Source of the DNA: Methanosarcina barkeri 3
GTDB taxonomy: Archaea > Halobacteriota > Methanosarcinia > Methanosarcinales > Methanosarcinaceae
Assembly: GCF_000970305.1 (NCBI RefSeq)
Contig: NZ_CP009517.1
Location: forward strand, 1,426,001-1,490,000
Direction: 5' to 3'
Length of the DNA: 64,000 bases
Shown: positions 8,797 through 17,460 of the stretch, piece after piece
Layout of the letters: the number at the start of each line of letters is the position of its first letter
Numbering within the stretch: position 1 is the stretch's first letter
The notes under the pieces: model-generated
Told to the model about the DNA's origin: nothing
Seen by the model: the letters and a program-made list of their open reading frames with translations, nothing else
Databases searched by the model: none
Position numbers and translations under genes: made by a program

Positions 8797-10065
8797 ATGA
8801 AAGGGAAATCCGAACTGAAAAAGGAACTGAATCTGATTGAGGTTACTCTGGTAGGAATTGGCAATATTCTCGGAGCCGGAATCTACGTGCTTATGGGAAA
8901 AGCCGCAGGGCTTGCAGGCAATATGGTCTGGTTTTCTTTTCTGTTTGCCGGGGCAACAGCCACACTTTCTGCCCTTAGCTATATGGAACTCGCCTCCATG
9001 TTCCCAAGAGCTGGAGCGGAATACGGATTTGTGAGAAGAGCTTTTGGAGAACGCATTGGTCTGTTTGTTGGGCTGCTTGTGATATATTTTGTGGCAATAA
9101 CGAGTTCTGCGGTTGCCCTTGGTTTTGGAAGGTATTTCAGCACCCTTTTTGGAAATGGATATTTAATAGGAACTTTAGGTCTGTTTATTTTTCTTAGCCT
9201 TATTATGATTTACGGAATCAAGGAATCTGCCAGGCTGGCCATTTTCATAAGTCTTATCGAAGTATCAGGGCTTCTAATTGTAATCTATACGGGTCTCCCT
9301 TACCTTGGAACGGTAAATTACTTCGAAACTCCAGATCTGGCAGGAATATTCGAGGCTTCAACCCTGATTTTTTTCGCATTTCTCGGTTTTGAGGATATTG
9401 TAAGGCTATCCCAGGAAACAAAAGAAGCCGAAAAGACAACTCCAAAGGCACTGCTTATTGCGATATTTTTTACGGTTTTCCTGTACATATGCGTAGCGGT
9501 AACTGCCGTAAGTGTTCTTGACTTTCGTGCTCTCGGACTTTCAAGTGTTCCCCTTGCGGATGTTGTAGCTATTTCTATGGGGAATAAGGCTTTTGTCCTC
9601 ATGTCCTGGATAGCCCTTTTTTCCACTATGAATACCGTACTTGTGGTTATGCTTGGAGGGTCAAGGATTGTCTATGGTATGGCAGATTCAGGGTCATTGC
9701 CTAATTTTCTTTCTAGAGTACATCCCAGTTACCGGACACCATGGGTCGCAATTTTAGGAGTTGCCTTTCTCTCAACTCTGTTTGTACTATTCAGGGATGT
9801 TGCAATTGTAGCAAATATTGCTAATTTCATGATTTTTATTGTCTTCTTTATGGTCAATCTCTCTCTGATAAAGCTCCGTTATACTGACCCTGGAAGAAAA
9901 CGCCCTTTTAAGGTTCCCCTTAATATTGGCAGTTTTCCCCTACTTCCATTTTTTGGAGTCCTTTCTACTTTATTTCTTTTTTTTCAGCTAAGTATGGAAG
10001 TTATAATTTACGGTCTCGTGTTTGCAGGAATCGGCGTACTGGTAGTACTGTTCAGAATCAGATAA
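8797..10065 (+). CDS. APC-superfamily amino-acid permease
   Basis: 422 residues with about 12 hydrophobic segments. The N-terminal substrate-site loop VGIGNILGAGIYVLMG matches the conserved GxGAGI motif of the amino acid-polyamine-organocation superfamily in helix 1. Inner-loop sequences such as YMELASMFPRAGAEYGFVRRAFG also fit. It imports or exchanges amino acids across the cytoplasmic membrane; the substrate cannot be read from the sequence. The next gene on the same strand, 525 bp downstream, is a basic amino-acid decarboxylase, so a substrate/product antiport role is possible but the gap argues against one operon. The start has only a weak ribosome binding site (GAGCGG). Confidence 0.88.
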   Translation: MKGKSELKKELNLIEVTLVGIGNILGAGIYVLMGKAAGLAGNMVWFSFLFAGATATLSALSYMELASMFPRAGAEYGFVRRAFGERIGLFVGLLVIYFVAITSSAVALGFGRYFSTLFGNGYLIGTLGLFIFLSLIMIYGIKESARLAIFISLIEVSGLLIVIYTGLPYLGTVNYFETPDLAGIFEASTLIFFAFLGFEDIVRLSQETKEAEKTTPKALLIAIFFTVFLYICVAVTAVSVLDFRALGLSSVPLADVVAISMGNKAFVLMSWIALFSTMNTVLVVMLGGSRIVYGMADSGSLPNFLSRVHPSYRTPWVAILGVAFLSTLFVLFRDVAIVANIANFMIFIVFFMVNLSLIKLRYTDPGRKRPFKVPLNIGSFPLLPFFGVLSTLFLFFQLSMEVIIYGLVFAGIGVLVVLFRIR

Positions 10066-10590
10066 AATATGCACTTAGCATTTTAAATTTATTTTCAAAT
10101 TTCGCAGATCTGATCTTTAGTAAAATGGATTTAAACAAGTTACTTCAAGATAATATGGACAAAAAAAGGTTTTAGAATCGTTTAATCATTTAATTAAGCT
10201 TTTATTCTTATTTAAATCCCTAATGTTTCTTTTTTAGATAAAAATCATTTTTGGATATTCAGAGAATATCCAAGATTTCTCATGTCTTCTGTGCGTTTAT
10301 AAGGATTTTTGATACCTTTAATGCAAAAAAAAAGCTTAATTAGATCTTTTATTATGATATGACTATTTTTACTAAATATCTATTGATTTTAGTTATTTTT
10401 ATGTCTTGATATCTACCGAGAATTAGTTTTATATACATTAAATCCTATTTGAATCGCTTTATCTCGTTCATTATCAAAATAATTCATTATAAACTGAATA
10501 ATCATTATAAATCAGTATGATACTAAAAATTATTAACCAGTATGTGCATAAGTTTGAGTATAGAAGTTTTAATTTCAAAAGGGAGTAGAT
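10066..10590. other. Gap between permease and decarboxylase with palindrome
   Basis: 525 bp, very AT-rich, with no gene. The clearest structure is a perfect inverted repeat at 10253-10271 (GGATATTC, 3-nt spacer, GAATATCC), either an operator or a small hairpin downstream of the permease. The promoter of the decarboxylase must lie in the last 150 bp. Confidence 0.55.
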
Positions 10591-11763
10591 ATGAGAAAAG
10601 AGCACTATGTGTTCCCGTTGGAGGATTTCGCTTCAAGAGACGATTTTAACAGAATCAAAAAGTTCTCCCGGGATAAAGAAACCCCGTTTTTGACTGTTGA
10701 CCTGAAGAAGATAGAGCAGAGCTATGACGATCTGGTAGAGCACATGCCCTTTGCAAAAATTCACTATGCTGTAAAAGCTAATCCTATGGATGAGGTTGTG
10801 CTTGCCCTGAAGAACAAAGGCTCCAATTTTGATGTGGCAACGGTTTATGAACTTGATCAACTTCTCAGGCTTGGGGTAGAGCCTGAAAGGATCAGTTACG
10901 GCAATACTATCAAAAAAGAGAAAGATATAGAATACGCATATGAAAAGGGAGTGAGGCTTTATGTTACTGACTCTGACAGCGATCTGAAAAAGTTAGCTAG
11001 AAAAGCCCCGGGTTCCAGAGTATTTTTCCGTATCCTTACTGAGAGCGACGGGGCTGACTGGCCTCTCTCAAAGAAGTTCGGTTCGCACCCTGATCTGATA
11101 TATAAGCTCATTTTGAAGGCTGAGAAGTTGGGACTTGAGCCTTATGGACTTTCTTTTCATGTTGGTTCTCAGCAGAGAGACATTGGCCAGTGGGACAATG
11201 CCATTTCCAAATGTAAGTACCTTTTTGAAGCAGTGGCTGAAAAAGGCATACAGCTAAAAATGATCAACCTTGGTGGAGGTTTTCCTGCAAAATATCAAGC
11301 TCAGGCTCATGAACTTGAGACCTATGCCGGAGAAATACGCCGCTTTTTACATGAGGACTTTGGAGAAGAACTGCCTGAGATTATTATAGAGCCCGGACGT
11401 TCTTTAGTTGCCAACGCCGGTATAATAGTAAGTGAAGTTGTAATGATCTCCAAAAAAGCCAGATTTAACCAGTACAAATGGGTCTATCTTGATATTGGCA
11501 AATTCGGCGGTCTTATAGAAACTCTTGATGAGTGCATCAAATATCCTATTTTCTGTGATAAAAAAGGTTGCGCTGAAGAAGTAATTCTTGCAGGCCCGAC
11601 CTGCGACAGCATGGATATCCTGTATGAGCATCACAAGTATTCATTCCCTCACACAATGCGCGAGGGAAACCGCGTGTACATTTTCACGACAGGTGCCTAT
11701 ACCCAGAGCTACAGTTCCGTGTGTTTTAACGGTTTTCCTCCTCTCAAGGCTTATCTTCTTTGA
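10591..11763 (+). CDS. PLP-dependent ornithine/lysine decarboxylase (fold type III)
   Basis: 390 residues of the eukaryotic-type ornithine decarboxylase family, which removes CO2 from ornithine or lysine to give putrescine or cadaverine. YAVKAN carries the Schiff-base lysine (about residue 58). FHVGSQ, GGGFP and EPGRS line the phosphate pocket. GPTCDSMDIL carries the catalytic cysteine donated across the dimer and the substrate-binding aspartate. The C-terminus GAYTQSYSSVCFNGF is also typical. The substrate is not decided by what can be seen. RBS GGGAG sits 8 nt before the ATG. This would be a polyamine biosynthesis step in the cytosol. Confidence 0.88.
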   Translation: MRKEHYVFPLEDFASRDDFNRIKKFSRDKETPFLTVDLKKIEQSYDDLVEHMPFAKIHYAVKANPMDEVVLALKNKGSNFDVATVYELDQLLRLGVEPERISYGNTIKKEKDIEYAYEKGVRLYVTDSDSDLKKLARKAPGSRVFFRILTESDGADWPLSKKFGSHPDLIYKLILKAEKLGLEPYGLSFHVGSQQRDIGQWDNAISKCKYLFEAVAEKGIQLKMINLGGGFPAKYQAQAHELETYAGEIRRFLHEDFGEELPEIIIEPGRSLVANAGIIVSEVVMISKKARFNQYKWVYLDIGKFGGLIETLDECIKYPIFCDKKGCAEEVILAGPTCDSMDILYEHHKYSFPHTMREGNRVYIFTTGAYTQSYSSVCFNGFPPLKAYLL

Positions 11764-11889
11764 AAATATACTAAAAAGTTAATTTAAAAGGCTAGAGCAC
11801 TGAAGGGCCTGAATGACCCAAGACTCTATCCTTTTTACAGCCAACATATGCTTCTCTCGAATCCCCTTTTGCTCTTAAGAGAATGGAAT

Positions 11890-12096
11890 GCTTAACCGCA
11901 ACCCTTTTGAAAAAATTGCTTGACCGCAACCCTTTTGAAAAAAGGCTTGACCGAAAACCTTTTTTAAAAAACTGCTTGACCGCAACCCTTTTGAAAAAAT
12001 TGCTTGACCGCAACCCTTTTGAAAAAAGGCTTGACCGAAAACCTTTTTAAAAAACTGCTTGACCGCAACCCTTTTGAAAAAAGGCTTGACCGAAAA
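11890..12096. repeat. 27-29-bp tandem repeat, 'CTTGACCGCAA' family
   Basis: About eight copies of a unit containing GCTTGACCGCAACCCTTTTGAAAAA, alternating with the form GGCTTGACCGAAAACCTTTTTAAAAA. Neighbouring copies pair as AAGCC/GGCTT inverted repeats. It follows the decarboxylase by about 125 bp. Same family as 2970-3054. Confidence 0.9.
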
Positions 12097-12456
12097 TCAC
12101 TGATAAATCTAAAACATTATGATAGCACGATCGCAATCCTTTTAGAAAGGCTTGATTGAAAAGTCCAAGCGGCAACGTGATCAATATCGTAACAGTTGCA
12201 AATCAAAATGGGTAGTTTGTAAAATGTTGCTGTGGTTATCTATGACTGGAAAACAGGAAATAAAAGTGTAAAGCTACTCTTTCCAGACTTAGATATTCTC
12301 TTTGGTTATGCTGTGTTTATTCAAACCGGTTATGAATCTAATAACACTTTATGATTACAAATTGAGTTAGGAATAAAAATAATGGGTTACTCTCTTAAAT
12401 CGCCGGTTTGGATTGTGCATGGGGACAATAAGTTTTAAAAAGAGATTTTATGGCAT

Positions 12457-12505
12457 TTACTATCAACTTTACTATCAACTTTACTATCAACTTTACTATC
12501 AACTT
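12457..12505. repeat. 12-bp tandem repeat TTTACTATCAAC
   Basis: Four perfect head-to-tail copies of a 12-bp unit in non-coding DNA about 110 bp upstream of the first structured-RNA copy. Confidence 0.9.
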
Positions 12506-12618
12506 AATGTATTAAATTTTATCATTTAATTGAATATTTTAATATCATTAAAAGTTTTGCACATAAACAAATAAAAGAGCTATTTAAAAATTCAGAGTAC
12601 AAACTGTTTTTTTGGTCG

Positions 12619-12632
12619 GTTATGATATATAT
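12619..12632 (+). promoter_or_regulatory. TATA box of structured RNA copy 1
   Basis: TTATGATATATAT, 24 nt before the predicted RNA 5' end. The same box in the same context lies before copy 2 (13260-13273), within a duplicated upstream segment that otherwise has diverged, which supports it as a real promoter. Confidence 0.55.
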
Positions 12633-12647
12633 TCCTAACCCACTATA

Positions 12648-12750
12648 AGAGTATAGATTAAGAGTAATAGGGTTTCCTCTTAATCTTTGGGTTGGATCGC
12701 AGGTAGGGACCCGAGAATAGGGACTCGGTAACCCTACCATCTACTTTTAA
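12648..12750 (+). ncRNA. Structured small RNA candidate, copy 1
   Basis: Two hairpins in tandem. Hairpin 1 (12656-12685) pairs GATTAAGAG with CTCTTAATC around a 12-nt loop. Hairpin 2 (12702-12738) pairs GGTAGGG with CCCTACC and inside it CCGAG with CTCGG. A single-stranded GGGTTGGATCGCA joins them and a CTTTT run follows. Two further copies at 13300 and 13397 keep the structure with a compensatory change in hairpin 1 and a G-T swap in hairpin 2, so the folding seems selected. There is no open reading frame of note. Identity with any named Methanosarcina sRNA could not be established here. Confidence 0.7.
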
Positions 12751-13259
12751 ACTAATTTCTAGGGCAACGTGCTATTTTTCATAATGTTTTTATTTTTAAT
12801 AAACTTTATGACCGTTCCTAAATTTAGAATTTTATACACAATGTTGACTACTACTTTATGAAGGACCGTGAAAGTTAATATCTTTTTGCTTTCCTTCAGT
12901 TTGGGCTCAACGACAAATCGCAAATTTCATTAGACACCTGGCATATTGCGCATGAGATCTACCAGGCTCCTTTACAAAAAGGCAAGATTATAGGACGGAG
13001 TATGAATCCTAAAGTCTTTATCCTCGATGGTTCACTGAAAATTGTATGCAGCACCTGCAATGTTGCTTTAACATACTCACATCGTTAGTAAAAAAGTTTT
13101 TTTCAGATTGCTAATAAGATGATAGTTACAATAAGACGATAGTTATGAAGATCCGGTAAAATTAATGTTCACGAAAGATTTAATATCATTGAAAATTTTG
13201 CCTATATCAAAAATCGATGTCCGAAGTAAAATTTAAATTACTAATTGTTTTTTGTGTCG
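12751..13259. other. Spacer between RNA copies 1 and 2 with possible gene remnant
   Basis: The stretch 12885-13088 is open on the plus strand for nearly 70 codons and ends in TAG. Its translation (for example SLDTWHIAHEIYQAP and KVFILDGSLKIVC) looks protein-like, but its only ATG is internal, so it may be a gene remnant. It is not a recognised family. From about 13175 on, the sequence is a diverged duplicate of the segment upstream of RNA copy 1. Confidence 0.35.
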
Positions 13260-13273
13260 ATTATGATATATAT
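13260..13273 (+). promoter_or_regulatory. TATA box of structured RNA copy 2
   Basis: ATTATGATATATATC, placed relative to hairpin 1 as in copy 1 (27 nt to 28 nt). Copy 3 has no TATA box of its own. Confidence 0.55.
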
Positions 13274-13289
13274 CTCCATGTTGTTATAA

Positions 13290-13388
13290 AAAGAGTGTAG
13301 ATTGAGAGTAATAGGGTTTCCTCTCAATCTCTGGGTTGGATCGCAGGTAGGGATTCGAGAATAGGGACTCAAACCCTACCATCTACTT
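13290..13388 (+). ncRNA. Structured small RNA candidate, copy 2
   Basis: Hairpin 1 (13300-13329) is GATTGAGAG/CTCTCAATC. Relative to copies 1 and 3, an A-T pair has become G-C with both sides changed. Hairpin 2 (13346-13380) is GGTAGGG/CCCTACC. Linker GGGTTGGATCGCA is identical to copy 1. It lies in a segmental duplication that includes the promoter. Confidence 0.7.
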
Positions 13389-13391
13389 CTA

Positions 13392-13490
13392 TGTTAGATT
13401 AAGAGTAATAGGGTTTCCTCTTAATCTTGGGTTGGATCGCAGGTAGGGATTCGAGAATAGGGACTCGATCCCTGCCAACTGATTCTATAT
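13392..13490 (+). ncRNA. Structured small RNA candidate, copy 3 (tandem to copy 2)
   Basis: Begins 16 nt after copy 2 ends, without a promoter of its own. Hairpin 1 (13397-13426) equals copy 1. Hairpin 2 (13442-13476) is GGTAGGG/CCCTGCC, which keeps pairing through a G-T wobble. It may be co-transcribed with copy 2 as a four-hairpin RNA. Confidence 0.62.
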
Positions 13491-13869
13491 CAATTAACTG
13501 CTTTTCTAATAAACATTTTCTAGTAAAATACTTTTCCAATAAATTACTTTTAAGTTACTACCATTCAGCAGATACATTTGAAATTAATTTATTGAATATC
13601 ATCTTATTCTTACAATGTACTTAGATTTAATAAAGTTTATGATTGTTTTATAAGATGATGTATATGCCTGAATATCTCTTTTTTAAGGCAAATTGGGGCT
13701 TCTCCATTGAGTTCTTAGAAATGTATGTTCCTCAGATTAACTTTTTCTGCTCAAGGCAACCTGAAAAATATCTAAGAAAAGAATAACGTGGAACATTTAA
13801 CCGTTAAAGAGGATAAAACTATTTGAGAACTATTGGCGATCCACAAGGAGCTTACTTAATAGTTGCTTG
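13491..13869. other. Non-coding gap downstream of RNA copies
   Basis: About 380 bp, AT-rich. No credible gene and no strong hairpin seen. Confidence 0.5.
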
Positions 13870-14030
13870 GAAATTAATTGAAAACTGATTGAAAACTGAT
13901 TGAAAATTAATTGAAAACTGATTGAAAACTGATTGAAAATTAATTGAAAACTAATTGAAAACTAATTGAAAACTAATTGAAAACTAATTGAAAACTAATT
14001 GAAAACTGATTGAAAACTAACTGAAAATTA
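13870..14030. repeat. 11-bp tandem repeat ATTGAAAACTA
   Basis: About fourteen copies of ATTGAAAACTR/ATTGAAAATTA. It ends 95 bp from the 3' end of the leftward oxidoreductase operon. Confidence 0.92.
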
Positions 14031-14123
14031 TTAATAAAATCAGGTAGAGAAAAAATTTTCTCCACCTGTTTTTACGCAACTCGAGTATCCTCGAAACTTC
14101 GTATTTTCTCAAACCTTAAATCC

Positions 14124-15575
14124 TTAGAATTTAACATTTTCTCTTGCCCACTGTGCCCCAGCTTCGAGAACCATCTGGTTAAACTCAATGACTCTGGGTT
14201 TTCCTGTAAAGTTTTCGGCAAGAGCCTCCTTAAACACTTCCTCTTTCAGGCCGGTTGCGTTAATACCCATAAGGACTCCAAGCATGAAAGAGTTAGCAGC
14301 TTTCTCGGAACCGGCTTCCTTGGCTTTTTCAGTTGCAGGAACAGCAACTGCCTTTACATGTGAAGGCGTTTCGACTTCACCGATGGATGAGTCATAGAGG
14401 ATAAAGCCTCCTTCTCGAACTGCCCCTTCAAACTTTTCAAGAGAAGGACGGTTCATAGCTATCAGAATGTCCGGAGTGTAGACCGTAGGAGAGCCTATAG
14501 ACTGGCCTGAAATCACGACAGAGCAGTTAGAGGTACCTCCCCTCTGTTCAGGGCCATAGGACGGGAACCAGGAAGCGTTGAGATTTGCCTTAACTCCGGC
14601 CTGTGCAAGAATTATTCCCATGCTGAGAACACCCTGCCCTCCGAAACCAGCAATCTTGGTCTGGATCGGGGCAAAGTCCTTTCTGGCAGGTTTTTCTTCG
14701 GCTTCTGCCTCAATACCGTAAAGCTGTTCAAGGGCTTTGGTTGTAAAGTCACTGACTCCACGGTGCAGTGGTTCTACTTCTTCTGATTTATCCCTGAAAT
14801 TCTTGACAGGAAATTCCTTTTCCATCTCTTCATTTATGAAACTGATGGCCTTTTCCGCATCCATCTTGAGGTTAGTCGGGCAGGAGGCAAGGACTTCAAC
14901 AAAAGCATATCCTTTCCCGTCACGCTGGATTTCAAGCGCCTTATGTATGGCTTTTCTTGCTTTCCTGATATGGGATATATCCGAAACTGAAACCCTTTCA
15001 ATAAATACCGGAGCCTTAAGGTTTTCCAGCAGCTCGCACATATGTAGAGGATAACCTGCAAAACGGGGGTCCCGACCTTCCGGGCACGTAGTGGTCTTTT
15101 CCCCTACAAGAGTTGTGGGTGCCATCTGTCCACCTGTCATTCCGTAAACGGTATTATTTACGAAAAAGACTGCAAGCTTTTCACCCCTATTTGCGGCCTG
15201 AAGAGTCTCGTTCAGACCAATGGAAGCCAAATCTCCGTCTCCCTGATAAGAGATCACCACAGCATTTTCTTCAGCCCTGGAGACTCCAGTACCAACCGCA
15301 GGCGCACGGCCGTGAGCAACCTGGATGTTGCCTGTATCAAAATAATAGTAAGCGAAGACCGCACATCCCACAGGGCTTATCATAACGGTCCTGTCCTGAA
15401 TACCAAGGTCATCAATTGCTTCGGCAATAAGCTTGTGCAGAACCCCATGTCCGCAGCCTGGGCAGTAATGAGTGGCTGTAGAGGCTACTGATCCTTTGCG
15501 AGGGTAGTCCGCATACAGGGCCTTTGGCTTTCCTATTACTTTTTCTCCGTTAATGATTTCTGCTGCCATTTTCAT
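14124..15575 (-). CDS. 2-oxoacid:ferredoxin oxidoreductase, fused beta-gamma subunit (probable 2-ketoisovalerate type)
   Basis: 483 residues joining two subunits that are usually separate. Residues 1-270 are the thiamine-diphosphate beta chain ([30 protein letters not shown]). Residues 305-483 are the gamma chain ([31 protein letters not shown]). With the alpha and ferredoxin chains just upstream it converts a 2-oxoacid and CoA to acyl-CoA, CO2 and reduced ferredoxin, reversibly, in the cytosol. The start ATG overlaps the alpha stop as ATGA, indicating translational coupling. The 2-ketoisovalerate (Vor) assignment is by family resemblance and the acyl-CoA synthetase nearby, and is less sure than the class. 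Confidence 0.87.
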   Translation of the reverse strand: MKMAAEIINGEKVIGKPKALYADYPRKGSVASTATHYCPGCGHGVLHKLIAEAIDDLGIQDRTVMISPVGCAVFAYYYFDTGNIQVAHGRAPAVGTGVSRAEENAVVISYQGDGDLASIGLNETLQAANRGEKLAVFFVNNTVYGMTGGQMAPTTLVGEKTTTCPEGRDPRFAGYPLHMCELLENLKAPVFIERVSVSDISHIRKARKAIHKALEIQRDGKGYAFVEVLASCPTNLKMDAEKAISFINEEMEKEFPVKNFRDKSEEVEPLHRGVSDFTTKALEQLYGIEAEAEEKPARKDFAPIQTKIAGFGGQGVLSMGIILAQAGVKANLNASWFPSYGPEQRGGTSNCSVVISGQSIGSPTVYTPDILIAMNRPSLEKFEGAVREGGFILYDSSIGEVETPSHVKAVAVPATEKAKEAGSEKAANSFMLGVLMGINATGLKEEVFKEALAENFTGKPRVIEFNQMVLEAGAQWARENVKF

Positions 15576-16627
15576 GCCTCTCCTGCCATTTTCCTGATTT
15601 TATCCATAATCTGGTCAAGAGTCATCAAGTTTCCTCCCATACGATTTACAAGCTCTACAGGCTGTGAACAATTGATTGCAAGCCTGACATCATGTATTAA
15701 TTGTCCATTGCTCATTTCCACGGAAATAAAGGAACAACCCTTATCTGCCAGGGCTTTCAACTGCGCTTCAGGGAACGGGAATAGAGTTTTTGGCCTGAAA
15801 AGCCCCACTTTAATGCCTTCCTGTCTGGCAAGATCTACGGCTGACCTGCAGATCCTGCTGCTTATTCCATAAGAAACAAGGACAATTGATGCATCATCGG
15901 TCAGGTACTCCTCGTAATCGACTTCATTCTGCCTTATGAGCTCGTACTTCACCTGCAGTTTTTCATTGAACTTTCCAAGTTGATCGAAGTCCAGAAAGAT
16001 GGAGGTTATCAGATTAGGCCTGGTTTCGGCTGTACCGTTGACCGCCCAGGTACTATCAATCTCAGGAACAATAGCTTGCTTCGGGAATTCGAGTGACTCG
16101 ATCATCTGTCCGAGCACTCCGTCCGCAAGCACAACAGCTGGGTTCCTGTACTTGAAAGCAAGCTCAAAAGCTTTCATGGTAAAATCGCACATTTCCTGCA
16201 CTGAATTAGGGGCAAGCACGATATTTCTGTAGTTCCCGTGCCCTCCGCCTTTTACCACTTGATTGTAATCTGCCTGCTCAGGCCCTATATTTCCAAGGCC
16301 TGGCCCTGCCCGCATAATATCTACAACCACGCATGGAAGCTCAGCGCCAGCAAGATAGGAAATTCCTTCCTGCATCAGGCTAATTCCAGGGCCTGAAGAT
16401 GATGTCATGACCCTATGTCCTGCCGATGCTCCTCCATAAACCATGTTAATCGCCGCTTCTTCGGATTCGGCCTGAACGAACTTCCTTCCAATTTTTGGCA
16501 AATATTTGGATGCATCATGTAGAATCTCACTTGCCGGAGTTATAGGATACCCGAAGAAACAGTCACATCCGGCATATAGTGCACCGATGATTACTGCGGA
16601 GTTGCCTTTTACTAGTTGTGTTGTCAT
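15572..16627 (-). CDS. vorB: 2-oxoacid:ferredoxin oxidoreductase, alpha subunit (VorB-like)
   Basis: 351 residues of the pyruvate/ketoisovalerate oxidoreductase alpha-chain family: [28 protein letters not shown] at the N-terminus (domain I), then [28 protein letters not shown]. The C-terminal half carries [21 protein letters not shown] (domain II). It pairs with the beta-gamma chain, overlapping it by 4 bp, and lies 19 bp downstream of the ferredoxin-like subunit gene. Three genes on one transcript make a complete enzyme. Substrate specificity is inferred. Confidence 0.87.
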   Translation of the reverse strand: MTTQLVKGNSAVIIGALYAGCDCFFGYPITPASEILHDASKYLPKIGRKFVQAESEEAAINMVYGGASAGHRVMTSSSGPGISLMQEGISYLAGAELPCVVVDIMRAGPGLGNIGPEQADYNQVVKGGGHGNYRNIVLAPNSVQEMCDFTMKAFELAFKYRNPAVVLADGVLGQMIESLEFPKQAIVPEIDSTWAVNGTAETRPNLITSIFLDFDQLGKFNEKLQVKYELIRQNEVDYEEYLTDDASIVLVSYGISSRICRSAVDLARQEGIKVGLFRPKTLFPFPEAQLKALADKGCSFISVEMSNGQLIHDVRLAINCSQPVELVNRMGGNLMTLDQIMDKIRKMAGEA

Positions 16628-16646
16628 AGTTTTCCTCCTTCCTGCC

Positions 16647-16895
16647 TTACCTGGCTTCCTCTTCTTTCAGGGGAATATGAATCTCGATTGCAAGCGGTTC
16701 AGGGCAGGTATAATAGCAGCTTGCACAGCCTGAGCAGCCCTCTCCTTTGTACTCCACATAATGGTAACCCCTGGCATTCAGGTTTTCACTCATGGAAAGT
16801 ACGTCTTTGGGGCAGGCTAGAAGGCAGCGTCCGCAGGCCTTACACTCCAGAGTATTAATTACAGGGTATGGTTCTTTTTTATCGTTCTTTGACAT
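16647..16895 (-). CDS. vorC: 2-oxoacid:ferredoxin oxidoreductase, ferredoxin-like delta subunit (VorC-like)
   Basis: 82 residues with two [4Fe-4S] motifs: [12 protein letters not shown] and [12 protein letters not shown]. It passes electrons from the thiamine site to external ferredoxin. First gene of the three-gene operon. RBS AGAGGAT lies 6-7 nt before the ATG, a stronger site than those of the downstream genes. Confidence 0.9.
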   Translation of the reverse strand: MSKNDKKEPYPVINTLECKACGRCLLACPKDVLSMSENLNARGYHYVEYKGEGCSGCASCYYTCPEPLAIEIHIPLKEEEAR

Positions 16896-17275
16896 ATGAG
16901 ATCCTCTTTTTGCTCATTTTTCAGTTCTCTTTGGACTCTTCTCAGGTCTCAGGCCTATTTCCGGATATAGGGTTCCGGAGTTTTCGATTTTTATCCGGAC
17001 TTCTCCAGTCATTATTTTATTCAACCGGTCTTCTATGACAGAAAGAAGAGCCTCAGGTTTCTACTTACTTAAGTTGTAAATTGTATAATCTATTAGACAG
17101 TAAGTTAGCAGAAAATTGAGATAAAAATATAAAGTGAATTAGAACCAAATCTTCTTAGAGCAAACTTTCCAGAAAGTTTAAGGTACTTATTTCTTTCTTT
17201 TTTTCCTTTTTTGTTTTGACCCGAAACTCATTTGCTTCCGGATCAAAACAGGGCTTATTTGTTTTACTAATTTTC
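16896..17275. other. Upstream region of the oxidoreductase operon
   Basis: About 380 bp with no gene. It includes CCGGA half-sites (CCGGATATAGGGTTCCGGAG around 16958-16977) that form a loose inverted repeat. The operon promoter should lie here. No specific regulator site is recognised. Confidence 0.4.
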
Positions 17276-17425
17276 GTTTGCTTAACAGATTTGTTTGCTT
17301 AACAAGTTTTGTTTGCTTTATCAGGTGTTATTTGCTTTATCAGGTGTTATTTGCTTTATCAGGTATTATTTGCTTTATCAGGTATTATTTGCTTTATCAG
17401 GTGTTATTTGCTTTTATATTATTTT
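17276..17425. repeat. 19-bp tandem repeat
   Basis: About five clean copies of ATTTGCTTTATCAGGTGTT (GTATT variant) from about 17320, preceded by shorter GTTTGCTTAACA variants. It lies at the 3' side of the acyl-CoA synthetase gene. Confidence 0.9.
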
Positions 17426-17460
17426 CATTTTCTAATCTATCTCTATTTATTAAATTATCT

